A DNA stretch of 64,000 nucleotides from JAZDLX01 sp964538455 (GCA_964538455.1 CAZIDZ010000003.1:124001-188000); one strand, 5' to 3'. Shown: positions 33,224-41,815, counted from the first letter of the stretch. A program made the numbers and translations. Notes: generated by a model not told the origin, from the sequence alone.

Positions 33224-35067
33224 ACGGATCTGACGGCATCCTTGAAAGAAACCTCGCTGTGTTGCGCAAACGCGGGCAGGGTGATCTGGCGAACGCCCTG
33301 GCCGCTTTGCCCGTCTCTGAAAGGGTACAGGCGTCTATCGCGCGCTCGGGCGATCCTACGTTGAAAGTCAACGGTCAAAACATTCACAGCCCCTACGATC
33401 CGAAACGGGAGGCGGCGGCGCTCGCGGAAAAACTGCTCGGCGGCATCGATCCGGCGAAACCGGTTCTGTTCGTCGGGGGTGGCTGCGGCTACGTCCTGGA
33501 GCAGGGAAAAGACTGCCTGCAAAACACGCAGATCGTCCTTGCCGAACCGGTTCCCGAGGTTCTCGCCGCGGCCATCCGTTCGCGTGATATGAGCGAAATC
33601 TTCTCCCTTGCCAACCTCGCTTTCGGCGATTCGATCCCCTCGCTTGCGGACAATATCCGCTCGCTGCTTGGGGACCGCGCCGAGCAGGCTCAGGTCGTCG
33701 TTCTTCCTTCGGCACGATCGTCGGCTCCCCGAGAGGTGGACGCCCTGCTGAGCGCGCTTTCCACGAAAACGGGAAACGCCGACCTCGGAAACCTGCGCAT
33801 CCTGCTCGTTGGACCTGTGTACGGGGGCAGTCTTCCGGTCACCCGGTATGTGCACAGCGCGCTGAAAAAGCTCGGCCACACCGTCGAATGGCTCGATTTC
33901 TCTCCGCTTCATGAAAGCGTACGGTTTTTCGACGGTATCACTCGGAAGCAGGAGCACCGCAAGGCGTTGCAGGGGCAGTACACCCACCTGATGGCTCAGA
34001 CCGTCCTTGCGCGCGCTGAGCTCTTTCAGCCACAGATCGTCTTTTTCATGGCGCAATCCCCCGGCGCTCCGAATGTCCTGGAGGAGCTGCGCAATGCGGG
34101 GATCCCGACCGCTTTCTGGTTCGTCGAGGACGGCAAGCTCTTCGATTACGGCATGAAGATGGCTCCCTATTATGACGTTTTCTTCCACATCCAGGGGGCT
34201 TCCTTTACCGAACAATTGAAGCAGGCCGGAGCCCGCCATGTCCATTACCTCCCGCTCGCCGCCGACCCGGACGTTCACAAACCGCTGCAGCTGACCGATG
34301 ACGAACAGGCCGAATACGGCAGCGACATCAGCCACGTCGGCGCCGGGTACCCCAACCGCCGCAGATTCTTCCCCTCGCTGCTCGACTTCAACTTCAAGCT
34401 CTGGGGCAGCGACTGGGAGCAGCCCGGTCCGTTGGGCAAGGTGCTGCAGCGCGGGGGCGAACGGATCTCCACCGAGGATACCGTGAAAATCTTCAACGCG
34501 TCGAAGGTGAACCTCAACCTGCACTCCTCGACTTTCACCGACGGCGTGAACCCGGACGGCGATTTCGTCAATCCGAGAACCTTCGAATTGGCCGCCTGCG
34601 GAGCGTTCCAGCTCGTCGACGAACGCAGCCTGCTTCCTTCGCTGTTCAGCGTGGATAGCGAGATGGTCACGTTCCTCGGTGTCTGGGACTGTCGAGAGAA
34701 AATCGCCCATTACCTGGAGCACCCGGAAGAGGCGAAAGCGATCGCCGACGCCGCGAGGAACAGGGTGTTGCAGCAGCATACCTATGCCCATCGGATGCAG
34801 GAAGCGCTCTCGGTGATCGCGGCGGCCTGCCCCATCCCTGAAAACCGGGTGATGCGGAACACGGTGGCTTCGCTGGTCGCACAGGCGGGGAAAAACCGCG
34901 AACTCGCGGAAATCTTCGGACAGATGGGGCAGCCGGAGGACGAGTTGACGTTGTCGGAGATCGCGGATACGATCCGCCACGGACAGGGCAAAATGAATGA
35001 GAGCGAAGCGCTGCTGCTGCTGATGGATGAATTCCACACGTGGGCGAAGGAAAAGGGAGTCGCATGA
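33220..35067 (+). CDS. Maf-like N-domain fused to a CgeB-family glycosyltransferase
   Basis: The 615-residue product joins two modules. The first 200 residues resemble the N-terminal part of motility-accessory-factor (Maf) proteins: HSPYDPKREAAALAEKLL followed by a glycine-rich VLFVGGGCGYVLEQGK and a later VLAEPVPEV. The remaining residues are a CgeB-type transferase with ILLVGPVYGGSLPVTRYVHS, FWFVEDGKLFDYGMKMAPYY and NPRTFELAACGAFQLVDERS. Maf proteins add nonulosonic acids to flagellin in other bacteria, but the full Maf catalytic core is not evident here, so a CgeB-driven reaction is more likely. GTG start after AAGGAG; 4-base overlaps on both sides. Confidence 0.82.
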   Translation: MNGSDGILERNLAVLRKRGQGDLANALAALPVSERVQASIARSGDPTLKVNGQNIHSPYDPKREAAALAEKLLGGIDPAKPVLFVGGGCGYVLEQGKDCLQNTQIVLAEPVPEVLAAAIRSRDMSEIFSLANLAFGDSIPSLADNIRSLLGDRAEQAQVVVLPSARSSAPREVDALLSALSTKTGNADLGNLRILLVGPVYGGSLPVTRYVHSALKKLGHTVEWLDFSPLHESVRFFDGITRKQEHRKALQGQYTHLMAQTVLARAELFQPQIVFFMAQSPGAPNVLEELRNAGIPTAFWFVEDGKLFDYGMKMAPYYDVFFHIQGASFTEQLKQAGARHVHYLPLAADPDVHKPLQLTDDEQAEYGSDISHVGAGYPNRRRFFPSLLDFNFKLWGSDWEQPGPLGKVLQRGGERISTEDTVKIFNASKVNLNLHSSTFTDGVNPDGDFVNPRTFELAACGAFQLVDERSLLPSLFSVDSEMVTFLGVWDCREKIAHYLEHPEEAKAIADAARNRVLQQHTYAHRMQEALSVIAAACPIPENRVMRNTVASLVAQAGKNRELAEIFGQMGQPEDELTLSEIADTIRHGQGKMNESEALLLLMDEFHTWAKEKGVA

Positions 35068-36641
35068 ACGTGCTCCTGATCAATCTGGCGCGCATCGGGG
35101 ATCTCGTGCAGGTGTCGCCTGTTTCCCAGGGCCTCATGGATGAGCTGGGAGCGCGGGTGACGTTGCTCGCCCCGGAGAAGTACGCGGAGTTCGCGCGCCG
35201 ACTGTCAGGAGTCGACGAAGTCATCGGCGTGGATGATTCAGACCTCAATCGTGAAGGTATCGTCCTGTCGTCGCTGATACACTCCGATCCGAAGCTGAGT
35301 CAGGCGATCGCAGACCTGCGAGCGCATTCCTTCGACCTCGCGATCAACCTTACCCACGATGAGCTCTCCACCGCGCTGGCGAGCGCGATCGGGGCGAAAG
35401 CTGTGCGCGGCCGTTTCGGACAACCCGGACATATCCAGGTGAGGGGGGATGCCTTCCGCTATTTCTACACCGTGCTCGAGCATCGCATGATGAACGGCAT
35501 CAACCTTTGCGACATCTACCGGATCGGCGCGGGAATCGCCAACGGCCGCCGTCCGGTCTCGATGGCGCCTGTGCCAGAGGATCGGCGGGCAATACGCGAT
35601 CGAATCGGCGAAACATCAAGGCCCGTGATCCTGCTGCACCCCGGCGCAAACCATCCTCACCGCAGGTGGCCGGTGTCGAAGTACGGAGCGCTGGCGAAGA
35701 TGCTGCACGCGGAGGGCGCGGAGGTGCTCGTGCTCGCCGGTCCGGCCGAGCGTGATCTCGCTGGCGCTGTCGTGCGTTTATCCAACGGTTCTGCGCGCGC
35801 GATGGATAAACCCGTACCTGTTGAACTGCTGCCCGCGCTGTTTGCGGAGGTAAACCTCGTCGTCACCAACGACACCGGTCCGCTCCACATCGCCGCGTCT
35901 GTCGGCACGCCAACCGTGTCGCTGTTCCTCGCCATGGCGCGCCCCCAGGACACAGGCCCCTGTTCGCCCGAACATCTGATCCTGGAGACGCTCGAAAGCT
36001 GTCATCCCTGCCCGGAGCACAGCGCATGCGATTCTCCCGTGTGTGGTGATTCGATCCCGGTAGAGGTGGTGTTCGCCGCCGTCCGGGCGAGATTGTGCGA
36101 ATCGTTTCCCGCTGAATACGTCTTCAAACCCTTCGGCGGACGCTTCCGGGCGCTCGTCACTCGCTGGGGCGCGAACGGGATGATCGAGCTCGAAGAAATC
36201 TACCGTTCCGTTCCCATACCGGATGGCTTCGATGTCGGCTCCGCATGGAAACCGGTCTGGCTCTCGCTGTTCGCGGGGGATAGCCCTTCCGGGGAGGTGT
36301 TGAAACAGCTCCGGGGGACTTTCAGCATCTCGGAGCAGCGATCGATGCTCGCGGTGGTCACCCTCTGCCGGGGAATTCTCGCTCGTCTAAACGGGGAACC
36401 GCTGCAGGACGAACAAGGCAATCCGCTCAGCGTGGCCGTGCTCGAGGATTTCGCTCTTCAGGAGGAGCAGCGTTCGCAATCGGCGAAAACCCTGCTGCTG
36501 CCCTTCCGGTTGGAGCGCGAAGCGCTCTACGCCCGGGGGATCGATGCCGTGCGAAACGAAGCGGAGAGCCGCTTTTCCCGCTGGATCGGCACCCTCGCCG
36601 CGCTCAGCCCGGACGCTGTCCGGGAGGAGGTGGCGGCATGA
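35064..36641 (+). CDS. GT9-family (heptosyltransferase-like) glycosyltransferase
   Basis: The 525-residue protein starts MNVLLINLARIGDLVQVSP, the GT9 N-terminal motif. It has ILLHPGANHPHRRWPVSKYG for the second nucleotide-binding domain, VTNDTGPLHIAASVGTPTVS as the family signature, and a Cys motif C-x2-C-x5-C-x4-C (CHPCPEHSACDSPVC) usual in part of the family. A C-terminal extension of about 170 residues has no recognised domain. It overlaps the genes on both sides by 4 bases. Classical GT9 enzymes transfer ADP-heptose to lipopolysaccharide core, but this neighbourhood suggests a flagellar acceptor. Confidence 0.87.
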   Translation: MNVLLINLARIGDLVQVSPVSQGLMDELGARVTLLAPEKYAEFARRLSGVDEVIGVDDSDLNREGIVLSSLIHSDPKLSQAIADLRAHSFDLAINLTHDELSTALASAIGAKAVRGRFGQPGHIQVRGDAFRYFYTVLEHRMMNGINLCDIYRIGAGIANGRRPVSMAPVPEDRRAIRDRIGETSRPVILLHPGANHPHRRWPVSKYGALAKMLHAEGAEVLVLAGPAERDLAGAVVRLSNGSARAMDKPVPVELLPALFAEVNLVVTNDTGPLHIAASVGTPTVSLFLAMARPQDTGPCSPEHLILETLESCHPCPEHSACDSPVCGDSIPVEVVFAAVRARLCESFPAEYVFKPFGGRFRALVTRWGANGMIELEEIYRSVPIPDGFDVGSAWKPVWLSLFAGDSPSGEVLKQLRGTFSISEQRSMLAVVTLCRGILARLNGEPLQDEQGNPLSVAVLEDFALQEEQRSQSAKTLLLPFRLEREALYARGIDAVRNEAESRFSRWIGTLAALSPDAVREEVAA

Positions 36642-39592
36642 AGCGGCCCGTCGCGATCCTCAACATGACACGCATGGGCGACCTGTTGATGACCGGTCCG
36701 ATGCTGCACCGTCTCCGCGAACAGTGGCCCGGGCACCCTCTCCACCTGATCGCGGTGGACGGATTTATGCCGATCGCGCAGGGAATGGACGTCGACAGGG
36801 TAATCTCACTCGATTACGACAGGTTGACCACGCTGGCGGTGTCCGCGGGTGAAGCACGCCGCGTCAACCTGATCGACGCACTCGGCGAATTCCGTGACGT
36901 GATTCGCGAACTGCAATCCGTTGACTACGAGGCGATTTACAATGTCAGCCACACGCGGATCAGCGCGATCATTGCGACCCTGCTTAACGGCGAGGTTCGC
37001 GGGGGCCTGCACCTCGACAGCCAAGGGTTCAGGGTCATCGCGGGACGTTGGGCTCGCAACTGGTTCGCAGGGAATCTCAATCGCGGAGTGAACCCCTTCC
37101 ACCTCGTCGACATGAACATCGGAATCGCCGGCGGCGGCGTCTTTCCGGCCGATCAACGGAAGCTTCATTACCACGTTCCCGGCGACGCGCGTGAGGAAGC
37201 CGCGTCCATCCTGGAATCCTTAGGGATCGGCGATCAAACTCCGTTCATCGTTGTCCAGGTGGGGGCCTCGACGGAGGATAAACGTTGGGAGCCGGAAAAA
37301 TTCGGCCAGGCCGCGGCTCAGATTCTCAAGGCTGCCGGTGTGCGCCCGGTCTTCGTCGGCACGCACTCCGAACGCGAATGGGCCGGGACCGCCGCCCGGA
37401 TCGTGGGCGGTGAGGCGGCCGTGCTAGCGGGGCAGACCACGCTTCCCGTGTTGGCGGCTGTGCTCGAGCGCAGTTCGCTGCTGGTCACCAACGATACGGG
37501 CACGATGCACCTCGCTCAGGCGGTGGGCACCCGCTCGCTCGACATTACCCTCGGCGCGGCGCTCTCGGACGAGACCGGCCCCTACGGAAGCGGAAGCGTG
37601 ATCCTCGAACCCGACATTGCCTGCTTCCCCTGCGATTTCAACGCCGTTTGCCCGCATCACAACTGCCACGGCTTGATCACCCCGGATCTGGTCGCGAGCG
37701 TTGCCTGCGCCATGCTCGAAGGCCAGCCACTCGAGCAGGTGATCGGCCGCCTCGATACCCGCGGCGCCCACATCTGGGTAACCGGATTCGACGCCGATGG
37801 ATGGTGGAGAAAGTATCCGCTCGCGGAAAAAACGCTGCAAGCGAAGGACGTGATCCGTGAATGCTACCGGGAAATTCTGAAAGCGGATCTCGAGCCGGAC
37901 CTGCGTCCAAACGGGGTCGATTCGCAGGCGGTGTTGCAGTCCCTGGGGTCATACGACTCGGCCAGTGCAGACAGTACTGCCGCGCTGCAGCCGGACACTG
38001 AACTTGGAACCGAACTGCTCGCTCTGATACGCAGGGCCGCCGGCTTGGCTGAACGCATCGTGCGAATTTCCCCGGACGAACCCGGGGCCGTGGAAAAGCT
38101 GGCTGATTACGGGCAGGAACTGGCGCAGCTCGACGAAAGCATTCTCCAGTCGTTCCTGCACAGCACGCTCTGGGCGCCCGTGTTGGCGCTGTTCCGCTTC
38201 GATCTCGAAAACCTGCCGGAAGACGGTCTTGAGGCACAGTCCCGGCGTACTCTCGAGTTGCACGAACGGCTTGAAACCCTTGTTCAGTCCCTGCTGAGCC
38301 TCCTCGCTGACGTGGCGCGGTCTGTCCCGTCGAACGGTTCACACGGACGGGGCCGCGACCGCGTAATTACGAAGACGGGAACAGCTCACGACAGCTACGA
38401 CAGCTTCCGACGGCCGCGAATGCGCGGCGAGCGGCTGAACATCGTGCTCCCGACCAGCGGCTACTATTTGCAGCAGGAGATCGCGACGGCGTTGACACGA
38501 CTCGGCCACCGCGTCCACCCGTTGCCGTTCGCCGGCAGGGAGGACGTCATCGAGCGGCTGTTGCTGCTCAGCCGCGACGCGGATCTGCTCGTCACCGTCA
38601 ATCACCTCGGATTCGATCAGTTCGGCGAACTCGCGCATCTGCTGGATCGCATCGAACTGCCCTACATCTCCTGGTACGTTGACCGGCCCGCGTTCATCCT
38701 GCTCGATCACGCCATCGGTCCCGCGGAGAACGCCCTGATCGCCACCTGGGAGCAGTCGACGATCGAGGAGATCCGGTCCTACGGATTCGAAAACGTGGTC
38801 TATCTGCCGCTGGCGACCGACGAAAAACGTTTTTCGCCCAAGACAGGCCAGTTTGACCCCGGTACGCCTCACTGGGTGGCGAATTCGATGGTTTTGCCGA
38901 GCCGCGAATGGCAGGAAAAAGCCTCCCTGTACGACGGCGATCCCCTGCTCCAGAGAGCGGTTGCCTTGCAGCGGGCGGGGCGCCTTGAACCGGAGGCGGT
39001 GCTCGCGGCGGCGGCTTCGGCGGAAGGCGTTGAGCTTGACGACTGGGACAAACGCAGGAAATTGAACGCGGCGTCGGCGATTGCCCTGACCGCAACGCGC
39101 CAGTTGCGCCGCGATCTTGCCAGCGAAACTGCACCGCTGGGACTGCAGCTTCACGGGGATCAGGGGTGGGGCGAAATCGCACCCCGGGCGGCGCTCAACC
39201 CCCCGGTGGAATACCCCAGGGGCTTGGTCGAGGCCTATCGCAATTCGTTGCAGCTGAACGCCACCAGCTACCAGATGCCCACCGCCGTCAACCAGCGGGT
39301 GTTTGACGTTCCCGCGGCCGGCGGGGTGCTTGTCACCGATGCCCAGGAGGCGCTCGGCGAACTCTTCGATCATGAGACGGAATGTATTGTTTATACGGAA
39401 CCTGGTGAAATCGCCGAGAGCATTCGTTGGGTGCGCAAAAACCCTCAGGATGCGCAGCGGCGGTCGATCCGGGCACGTCAGCGGATACTCAACGAACACA
39501 CATACACGCACAGAATGCGAATGCTGCTTGAACGGGCTCGCCTGCACGGAGTTCACGCTTCTGTGTCTACAGCGGGAGGAGCGGTACGATGA
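36638..39592 (+). CDS. Two-module glycosyltransferase: GT9 domain fused to CgeB-like domain
   Basis: The 984-residue product begins with a complete GT9 module (ILNMTRMGDLLMTGPML near residue 8, VQVGASTEDKRWEPEKFGQA, VTNDTGTMHLAQAVGTRSLD). It has the same C-x2-C-x5-C-x4-C loop as the preceding GT9 (starting CFPCDF). A helical linker covers about residues 430-580. From about residue 590 a CgeB-like module follows, with LNIVLPTSGYYLQQEIATAL, YISWYVDRPAFILLDHAIG and VNQRVFDVPAAGGVLVTDAQ. The fusion implies that two sugars may be added in sequence by one polypeptide. It is coupled by 4-base overlaps to both neighbours. Confidence 0.85.
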   Translation: MKRPVAILNMTRMGDLLMTGPMLHRLREQWPGHPLHLIAVDGFMPIAQGMDVDRVISLDYDRLTTLAVSAGEARRVNLIDALGEFRDVIRELQSVDYEAIYNVSHTRISAIIATLLNGEVRGGLHLDSQGFRVIAGRWARNWFAGNLNRGVNPFHLVDMNIGIAGGGVFPADQRKLHYHVPGDAREEAASILESLGIGDQTPFIVVQVGASTEDKRWEPEKFGQAAAQILKAAGVRPVFVGTHSEREWAGTAARIVGGEAAVLAGQTTLPVLAAVLERSSLLVTNDTGTMHLAQAVGTRSLDITLGAALSDETGPYGSGSVILEPDIACFPCDFNAVCPHHNCHGLITPDLVASVACAMLEGQPLEQVIGRLDTRGAHIWVTGFDADGWWRKYPLAEKTLQAKDVIRECYREILKADLEPDLRPNGVDSQAVLQSLGSYDSASADSTAALQPDTELGTELLALIRRAAGLAERIVRISPDEPGAVEKLADYGQELAQLDESILQSFLHSTLWAPVLALFRFDLENLPEDGLEAQSRRTLELHERLETLVQSLLSLLADVARSVPSNGSHGRGRDRVITKTGTAHDSYDSFRRPRMRGERLNIVLPTSGYYLQQEIATALTRLGHRVHPLPFAGREDVIERLLLLSRDADLLVTVNHLGFDQFGELAHLLDRIELPYISWYVDRPAFILLDHAIGPAENALIATWEQSTIEEIRSYGFENVVYLPLATDEKRFSPKTGQFDPGTPHWVANSMVLPSREWQEKASLYDGDPLLQRAVALQRAGRLEPEAVLAAAASAEGVELDDWDKRRKLNAASAIALTATRQLRRDLASETAPLGLQLHGDQGWGEIAPRAALNPPVEYPRGLVEAYRNSLQLNATSYQMPTAVNQRVFDVPAAGGVLVTDAQEALGELFDHETECIVYTEPGEIAESIRWVRKNPQDAQRRSIRARQRILNEHTYTHRMRMLLERARLHGVHASVSTAGGAVR

Positions 39593-40197
39593 ATGTGATT
39601 GTGGATGGCAAACCGGTCGAGCTGCCTGCGGAGGGGCAGAAGACGATCGGCGACGTCGTCGGGTCCGTGTCCAAGGATCTGGACGCGAAACGGCGGATCA
39701 TCAAGGTGGTCGTCGACGGCCAGGACATCACCGGTCAGGCGGAGGCCCATCTGCAGAGCAGGAGCGGCGGCGAAAAGGTCGAGATCACGACGGGCCTGGC
39801 CAGCGAACTGGCGCTCGAAACTCTGGACGGGATCCGGGATTTCCACGGTGCGCTCGAGTTGGAGTTGAACCGCACCGCGGACGAATTCCGGATGGGTAAC
39901 AACCAGAAATCCAACGAGATGTTCGCCCGCTGCCTGGATGGATTGCAGATCCTGCTGCGCACAACGGTTTCCGTCGCCAACCTGCTGCAGGTCGACAGCG
40001 CCAAGGTGAAAGCGGGATCCGGCAACATGAATGCGGTCACCGAAAACATCGCCCGCGTCCTCCAGGAGTTGATCGAGGCGCAGATCAATCGGGATGCGAT
40101 TCTGATCGCCGATCTGATCGAGTACGAACTTAAACCTCTGTTGGACGATTGGCAGGACGCCCGAGAACAGCTCCGGCTGATCGGAAAGGCGGCCTGA
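39589..40197 (+). CDS. Hypothetical protein with beta-grasp-like N-terminus and helical C-terminus
   Basis: The 202-residue product is not recognised. The first 75 residues (start MNVIVDGKPVELPAEGQKTI, then KRRIIKVVVDGQDI) alternate short strands and one helix, in a pattern like a small beta-grasp or ubiquitin-type fold. The remaining 125 residues are amphipathic helices with LQELIEAQINRDAILIADLI, reminiscent of flagellar export chaperones. It follows the last glycosyltransferase and precedes a second helical protein and flagellin, so a role in flagellin handling or glycosylation is reasonable but unproven. A GGGAGGAG ribosome site precedes the ATG. Confidence 0.72.
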   Translation: MNVIVDGKPVELPAEGQKTIGDVVGSVSKDLDAKRRIIKVVVDGQDITGQAEAHLQSRSGGEKVEITTGLASELALETLDGIRDFHGALELELNRTADEFRMGNNQKSNEMFARCLDGLQILLRTTVSVANLLQVDSAKVKAGSGNMNAVTENIARVLQELIEAQINRDAILIADLIEYELKPLLDDWQDAREQLRLIGKAA

Positions 40198-40610
40198 TGC
40201 TGCGCGACGCCCCACAGGACAACGAGCAGATTCTGAGGGAATTGCTTTCCGTCACGGAAGATACCGTGGCGGCGGCGAGGATCGATCACCGTTCAGCGCT
40301 GGATCCGCTGCTCGATCGACGCGGGAAGCTGCTCGCGGTGTTTTGGGGTTTCCCTCCCGATCAGCCGCTGCCGCTGTTCGACGACAGCAGGGTGGGGAGC
40401 ACTCCGCCAAGCCTTTCAGGAAGCGAAAAACGGCTGTTGAAACGCGTTATATCTTTGGATAACAAAGTCTTAAAGTATCTGAACGCCAACAGGGAACGGC
40501 TCTTGAACGAGTTTCATTCCCTGCGGCGTGGCGAACGGGCGATCTCCGGCCTTCGCGATCTCCTGCGAGATGGCAGAACGGGGGGAAAAAGGGTAGACAT
40601 GAGAGGGTAA
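40197..40610 (+). CDS. Small helical protein, possible FliT/FlgN-like chaperone
   Basis: The 137-residue protein is not assigned to a family. It consists of an N-terminal helix (NEQILRELLSVTEDTVAAAR) and a Pro-rich middle. A long C-terminal coiled-coil helix has EKRLLKRVISLDNKVLKYLN, followed by a basic end. Size, helical build and position immediately upstream of flagellin recall flagellar chaperones such as FliT. This is inference from context only. The ATG overlaps the previous stop (TGATG). The gene ends the glycosylation operon; a 188-base non-coding region follows. Confidence 0.65.
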   Translation: MLRDAPQDNEQILRELLSVTEDTVAAARIDHRSALDPLLDRRGKLLAVFWGFPPDQPLPLFDDSRVGSTPPSLSGSEKRLLKRVISLDNKVLKYLNANRERLLNEFHSLRRGERAISGLRDLLRDGRTGGKRVDMRG

Positions 40611-40651
40611 GTACCTGTTCTTTCACAAGCTGCAGACGGACTTGCGAGAAT

Positions 40652-40669
40652 CAACCAATGTCTTGGTTG
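40652..40669 (+). other. Hairpin after the glycosylation operon
   Basis: CAACCAA-TGTC-TTGGTTG forms a perfect 7-bp stem with a 4-base loop, 42 bases after the last gene of the operon. A CTTTT stretch follows 8 bases later, so it may be a weak terminator rather than a strong intrinsic one. The rest of the 40611-40798 gap holds the sigma-28-type promoter and leader of flagellin. Confidence 0.45.
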
Positions 40670-40720
40670 CTGCGTGCTTTTAACGTTCGGGTTTTGTTGA
40701 AACGAACCTGAAAGTCTTGC

Positions 40721-40748
40721 TCAAGGTTTACTCCTGGCCTGCCGATAG
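40721..40748 (+). promoter_or_regulatory. Sigma-28 (FliA)-type promoter of flagellin
   Basis: A TCAAGGTTT element (consensus TAAAGTTT) is followed, 16 bases after its first four bases, by GCCGATAG (consensus GCCGATAA, 7 of 8 matches). The predicted start near 40757 leaves a leader of about 40 bases containing AAGGAGGTG just before the flagellin ATG. The cognate sigma factor FliA is encoded at 15756-16547. Confidence 0.75.
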
Positions 40749-40798
40749 AGGGACTAGCAAGGGTTTCCTCTTCGGGACATAGTGCAAGGAGGTGCAGC

Positions 40799-41632
40799 AT
40801 GAGTACTCGCATCAACCACAACATCCTCGCACTCACCGCCCAAAGGAATATCTACCGAACCCAGACAGATTTGGACCGCACTCTCACGCGGCTCTCCTCG
40901 GGTTTGCGGATCAACTATTCCTGGGACGACCCCGCGGGGTTGGCGGTGAGCGAGAGATTCCGTGCCCAAATCGCCTCAATGGTCGAAGCGGAACGGAACG
41001 CAAATTACGACGTCAACCTGCTGGCGACTGCAGAAGGGTCGTTGCAGACCATTGACAACACACTGACGCGTATGCGCGCGCTGGCGATCCAGGCGTCCAA
41101 CGGCGCCCTGGCATCCCAGGATCGGGCTTCGCTGGACGAGGAATTCCAGCAGCTCGCTTCAGAGATCACGCGTATCGCGCACACAACCAATTACAACGGT
41201 CTTTACCTGCTGAGTGGGGACTATTCCACGGCTGGAATCAAGTTCCACATCGGCACGTACAACGTGAGTGGGCAGGATTACTACTACGTCACGTTGAACG
41301 ACATGAGCGCCAGCGCGCTCGGGTTGACTGGCCTGAATCTGTTGAACACTGTCAGCGCCCAGAACTCGATCGCTTCGCTGGATGCGGCAATCAACACCAA
41401 GGATACTGAGCGGACACGCATCGGTTCGCAGGTTTCTCGTCTGCAGAACACGATCACGAACCTGCAAGTCGCCAAGGAAAATGCGTCTTCGTCCGAGTCG
41501 ACCATCCGTGACGCGGATATCGCCGAAGAGATGAGTGCTTTCGTGCGATCCCAGTTGCTGATGCAGACTGGCATCTCGATGCTTTCCCAGGCGAACATGG
41601 TGCCGCAAATCGTTGCGGGTTTGGTCGGGTAA
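40799..41632 (+). CDS. fliC: Flagellin
   Basis: This is the filament subunit. The 277-residue product has the N-terminal flagellin domain (INHNILALTAQRNIYRTQ, RLSSGLRINYSWDDPAGLAV) and the C-terminal domain (ESTIRDADIAEEMSAFVRSQ, SMLSQANMVPQIVAGLVG). The variable middle is short, so the protein is mostly the D0/D1 core with little surface domain. Ser/Thr-rich stretches such as NASSSEST are available for O-glycosylation. The upstream glycosyltransferase island suggests this is the modified protein. A strong AAGGAGGTG ribosome site, a sigma-28-type promoter and a terminator make it an independent, highly expressed unit. Confidence 0.97.
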   Translation: MSTRINHNILALTAQRNIYRTQTDLDRTLTRLSSGLRINYSWDDPAGLAVSERFRAQIASMVEAERNANYDVNLLATAEGSLQTIDNTLTRMRALAIQASNGALASQDRASLDEEFQQLASEITRIAHTTNYNGLYLLSGDYSTAGIKFHIGTYNVSGQDYYYVTLNDMSASALGLTGLNLLNTVSAQNSIASLDAAINTKDTERTRIGSQVSRLQNTITNLQVAKENASSSESTIRDADIAEEMSAFVRSQLLMQTGISMLSQANMVPQIVAGLVG

Positions 41633-41656
41633 CCGCTCCCGGCCGAACGTCTCGAT

Positions 41657-41674
41657 CCTGATCCGGTGATCAGG
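41657..41674 (+). other. Perfect palindromic hairpin downstream of flagellin
   Basis: CCTGATC-CGGT-GATCAGG is a 7-bp perfect stem with a 4-base loop, 24 bases after the flagellin stop and just before the main terminator. It has no T run of its own. It may protect the 3' end of the abundant flagellin mRNA, but that is a guess. Confidence 0.5.
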
Positions 41675-41695
41675 CGGGGCGAGTCGAAAAAAACG

Positions 41696-41749
41696 ACACC
41701 CATGGAAGGCGCAGGTTCAGGGTGAGTTGCGCCTCCATGGGTGTTTTCT
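41696..41749 (+). terminator. Intrinsic terminator of flagellin
   Basis: The left arm ACACCCATGGAAGGCGCA (41696-41713) pairs with TGCGCCTCCATGGGTGT (41728-41744), giving a 17-bp stem with one bulged A and a 14-base loop. TTTTCT follows. This closes the flagellin transcript before fliD. The stem is long for a simple terminator. Confidence 0.85.
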
Positions 41750-41815
41750 GTGAGGCCATCCCGATCGTTGCAGGTCGCTGACCCCGTCATGCCACGTGCA
41801 TCCGGCGGAGGAGTC

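Noticed and set aside
33100..35037. A 645-codon open frame on the - strand.
   Set aside because: It is antisense to the Maf/CgeB glycosyltransferase gene, which has clear motifs and start/stop overlaps with its neighbours. The frame is a by-product of GC-rich codon use.
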